Shown here piece after piece: positions 61,545 to 64,000 of a DNA stretch of 64,000 bases; the stretch's first letter is position 1; every line of letters starts with the position of its first letter. This DNA is from Lacisediminimonas profundi (lineage in GTDB: Bacteria; Pseudomonadota; Gammaproteobacteria; Burkholderiales; Burkholderiaceae_D). The position numbers and the translations under genes were made by a program. The notes below the pieces were generated by a model, which saw only the letters and a list, made by a program, of their open reading frames with translations, had not been told where the DNA came from and did no database searches. The stretch is from contig NZ_VTTH01000005.1 of the NCBI RefSeq assembly GCF_008831265.1, positions 333,724 through 397,723 on the forward strand, written 5' to 3'.

Positions 61545-64000
61545 ATGAGTAACCCAAGTACTGAAGCGATTCGCGCGGCACTCACGTTCATTCCGGCTGA
61601 TGAGCGTGATCTGTGGTGGCGAATCGGTATGGCGTTAAAGTCCGAGCTGGGCGGCGACGGTTTTGAAATGTTCGACACCTGGAGCCAGAGCGCCCCGAAC
61701 TACGACGCGAAAGCGGCGAAGTCAAGCTGGAAGAGCTTCAAGCCGGGCGGCGGCTTGACGATCGCAACGCTGCTTGCTGAAGCCAAGCAGCGAGGTTTTG
61801 ACCCGAAGCGGTACGCGCCGGCAGTGCCGCTCTCGAAAGCAGACCGCGAGCGGATCAGCCGGGAGCGTGTCGAGCGCGAGCGCGCTGGTGCCGAGGAAGT
61901 CGCAAAGAATCAAAAGGCGGCAGCCAAGGAAGCGGAAAAGATTTGGGCTACCGCGTCGGAATCGGGCGGGGCGCCGTACCTGGTGCGCAAGGCGGTCAAC
62001 GGGTACGGCGTGCGCTTCGCGGCTGATGCACTGGTCATTCCACTGCTAGACGGTGACGGCAAGCTGTGGAATGTGCAGCGCATATTTGCTGACGGCGGAA
62101 AGCGCTTCCTTGCTGGCGGCCGGGTGTCCGGATGCTTTCACATCATCGGTGAGGTCAGAACCTCCGAATGGCTGCTGATCGCGGAGGGGTACGCCACAGC
62201 GGCGACATTGCACCAGGTGACGGGGTTCGCTGTCGCGGTGGCCTTCAATGCGAACAATATCGGGCATGTGGCGATCGCGCTGCGCAAGCGACACCCGGAC
62301 GCAAAGATGATGATCTGCGCCGACGACGATCGGGCGACCGAAGCGAAGACCGGGAAGAACCCCGGCAGTACAGCAGCAATGCAGACCGCGCAAAAAGTGA
62401 GCGGACATTGGTGCAAGCCGAGCGGCCTGCCTGAAGACGGCACGGATTTCAACGACCTTGCCGCCGCTGCTGGCCTCGATGTGGTGCGGCAGCAAATCGA
62501 CGCGGCCACCACGGCTGCCGATGCGGACAAATCGCCCGCTGTGGCCACGAATGGCGCGCGGCAAGACGCAGACAAGGGCAAGCACAACAAAGCGGCTGAC
62601 GGGCCCGATACGGCGGCCAGTGACGCGCCATCGACGCGGCCATTCTTTCATGTTGACGAGCGTGGCGTCTGGTATCACGGGTTCAGCCCGCAAGGCGACC
62701 CGCTGCCGGCGCAATGGATCTGTTCGCCGCTTCACGTCCCCGCGAAATCGCGTGACGCCGGCAACGGTGAGTGGGGCTACCTGCTGGAATTCCTGGACGC
62801 AGACGGCAAACAGAAACGGTGGGCGATGCCCGCCAGTATGCTGGCCGGCGACGGCACCCAGTATCGTGGCGTGCTGCTCTCGATGGGGCTGCAGATCGGT
62901 GCCGGGACACAGGCTAAGAATCAGCTTACGGTGTACATCCAGACCAGGCAGACCGATGCGCGGGTTCGATGCACAGATCGAATCGGCTGGCATGACGACG
63001 TGTATGTGCTGCCGGACCGGACCATCGGTGAAGGCGCGGAATCGGTCATGTTTCAATCCGTCGGGGGCGTGGTGTCGCAGTTCAAGCAGATGGGCACTCT
63101 GGAGCAATGGCGCGATGAGGTTGCCGCGCCGTGTGTTGGTAACTCGCGGCTGCTGTTCTGTGTCAGTGCAGCGTTCGCCGCCCCGCTGCTCTACCACTCG
63201 GGTGTGCCATCTGGTGGGTTCCACATCTGGGGCGACAGCTCCACGGGCAAATCGACCGCGTTCAAAGTGGCGGGCTCCGTCTATGGCGGGAAGGATTACC
63301 CGCGCAATTGGCGAATGACCGATAACGCCCTGGAGACCGTGGCAGCTCAACACTCGGACGCACTGCTTTTACTCGATGAGATTGCGCAAGTCGATCCTAA
63401 GGTGGTGGGCGATACCGTGTACATGCTGGCCAACGAAACCGGCAAGGGACGCGCCACGCAGACCGCGACAGCCAGACGCACCCATACCTGGCGCGTGCTG
63501 TTCCTGTCCGATGGCGAAGTGAGCCTGGCGAATCACATGTCGGAGGCCGGCAAGGGAACTCGTGGCGGGCACGATGTACGAATGGCGCACATCGGCGCCG
63601 ATGCCGGCAAAGGCTTTGGCGTGTATGAGACGCTGCACGATTTCGCGGACGGCGCGACCCTATCGAATCACCTGGTCAGCATGTCGCACCAGTACCACGG
63701 CACCGCCGGGATGGCGTTCATCGAATGGGCTGCGGCGCGGGTTGGCAAACTGTCCGAAGCACTACGCTCGCGCGTAGCGGCATTCGCGCATGAGTTGCGG
63801 CCGCCGGGCGCACATGGGCAAGTCTCCCGAGTCGCATCGCGCTTCGCCCTGGTGGGCGTGGCCGGCGAAATGGCGACGCATGCCGGCATCACTGGCTGGC
63901 CGGAAGGCGAGGCAATGCGGGCGGCCCGTGCTTGCTTTGCGGCCTGGCTGGAAGGGCGCGGCGGGTCCGGCAACACAGAGCATTCGGCAATCGTGCGGCA
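61545..64000 (+). CDS. P4-alpha-like primase-helicase with PriCT-2, Toprim and DUF927 parts (3' end outside window)
   Basis: 818 codons are open to the window edge. The ATG at 61545 has AGGGA eight bases upstream; another ATG at 61434 is in frame. PriCT-2 domain (about 5-75): LTFIPADERDLWWRIGMALK, FETWSQ-like FDTWSQSAPNYDAKA. Toprim: E214 in LLIAEGYATAATL, D260-D262 in CADDDRATE. An Ala/Asp/Lys-rich linker (about 305-365) leads to DUF927, with Walker A WGDSSTGKST (563 onward) and Walker B LLLLDEIAQ (611-612). It should prime and unwind DNA at the satellite origin. Confidence 0.9.
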   Translation, partial: MSNPSTEAIRAALTFIPADERDLWWRIGMALKSELGGDGFEMFDTWSQSAPNYDAKAAKSSWKSFKPGGGLTIATLLAEAKQRGFDPKRYAPAVPLSKADRERISRERVERERAGAEEVAKNQKAAAKEAEKIWATASESGGAPYLVRKAVNGYGVRFAADALVIPLLDGDGKLWNVQRIFADGGKRFLAGGRVSGCFHIIGEVRTSEWLLIAEGYATAATLHQVTGFAVAVAFNANNIGHVAIALRKRHPDAKMMICADDDRATEAKTGKNPGSTAAMQTAQKVSGHWCKPSGLPEDGTDFNDLAAAAGLDVVRQQIDAATTAADADKSPAVATNGARQDADKGKHNKAADGPDTAASDAPSTRPFFHVDERGVWYHGFSPQGDPLPAQWICSPLHVPAKSRDAGNGEWGYLLEFLDADGKQKRWAMPASMLAGDGTQYRGVLLSMGLQIGAGTQAKNQLTVYIQTRQTDARVRCTDRIGWHDDVYVLPDRTIGEGAESVMFQSVGGVVSQFKQMGTLEQWRDEVAAPCVGNSRLLFCVSAAFAAPLLYHSGVPSGGFHIWGDSSTGKSTAFKVAGSVYGGKDYPRNWRMTDNALETVAAQHSDALLLLDEIAQVDPKVVGDTVYMLANETGKGRATQTATARRTHTWRVLFLSDGEVSLANHMSEAGKGTRGGHDVRMAHIGADAGKGFGVYETLHDFADGATLSNHLVSMSHQYHGTAGMAFIEWAAARVGKLSEALRSRVAAFAHELRPPGAHGQVSRVASRFALVGVAGEMATHAGITGWPEGEAMRAARACFAAWLEGRGGSGNTEHSAIVR

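Larger units (their letters stand above)
56444..64000 (+). mobile_element. P4-like phage satellite integrated at tRNA-Met (right end outside window)
   Basis: From the tRNA-Met 3' end to the window edge the content changes to integrase, repeat-rich control DNA, HTH and AlpA regulators, several overlapping small ORFs, an Icd-like frame with complementary immunity-like segments, and a PriCT-2/Toprim/DUF927 replication protein. There are no structural genes in the visible part. This order is the P4 satellite plan. A second copy of the tRNA 3' sequence should mark the far end; it is not in the window. Confidence 0.78.

Overview
The window comes from a high-GC Gram-negative chromosome. Gene content points to a betaproteobacterium of the order Burkholderiales, most likely family Oxalobacteraceae (Herbaspirillum or Noviherbaspirillum-like). 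The grounds are a Bug/TctC binding protein next to a ring-hydroxylating oxygenase, a pcm-rhodanese-tolC string, a DctPQM/DctSR system, a tsaE-amiC-mutL-miaA core and a MutL with an endonuclease motif. The assignment is inferred from protein resemblance; no search was run.

Layout. 1-6300: a cut GNAT gene, then a catabolic operon on the minus strand (oxygenase alpha and beta, Bug binding protein, sulfurtransferase, cupin) with a divergent LysR regulator. 6500-12977: a lipid locus with an acyl-CoA synthetase, a three-part ACP/acyl-adenylate/PlsC fusion and an MFS transporter, which together recall the Aas/LplT phospholipid repair pair. 13094-17809: housekeeping (tRNA-Gly, trmB, recQ, uppP, a lipoprotein, a YkgJ-like protein). 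18031-20139: an orphan 702-residue protein with a eukaryote-like polyproline region. 20308-35202: two RND efflux systems (tetR-MFP-RND with a clear promoter and operator; MFP-RND-NodT), separated by pcm, rhodanese and tolC genes and a second orphan. 35397-40284: ybiB, tsaD, plsY, ybaK, xerD, ogt. 40361-47415: the TRAP transporter dctPQM, its divergent two-component system dctSR, and an AEC carrier. 47444-48478: about 1 kb of non-coding repeats. 48541-56443: queG, tsaE, amiC, dedA, mutL, a Bcr-type MFS gene, miaA and tRNA-Met.

From the tRNA-Met 3' end to the edge of the window lies an integrated P4-like phage satellite. It has a tyrosine integrase, a repeat-rich control region, a small HTH regulator beside a 214-residue unknown protein, an AlpA-like activator, small overlapping ORFs, an Icd-like/antisense-immunity segment, and a long primase-helicase (PriCT-2, Toprim, DUF927) that runs off the right edge at 64000.

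Most notable items: the satellite and its uncharacterised cargo; the ACP-FAAL-PlsC fusion beside an MFS transporter; the two orphan proteins; the inverted non-coding repeats; and the aromatic oxygenase operon with a translationally coupled sulfurtransferase.
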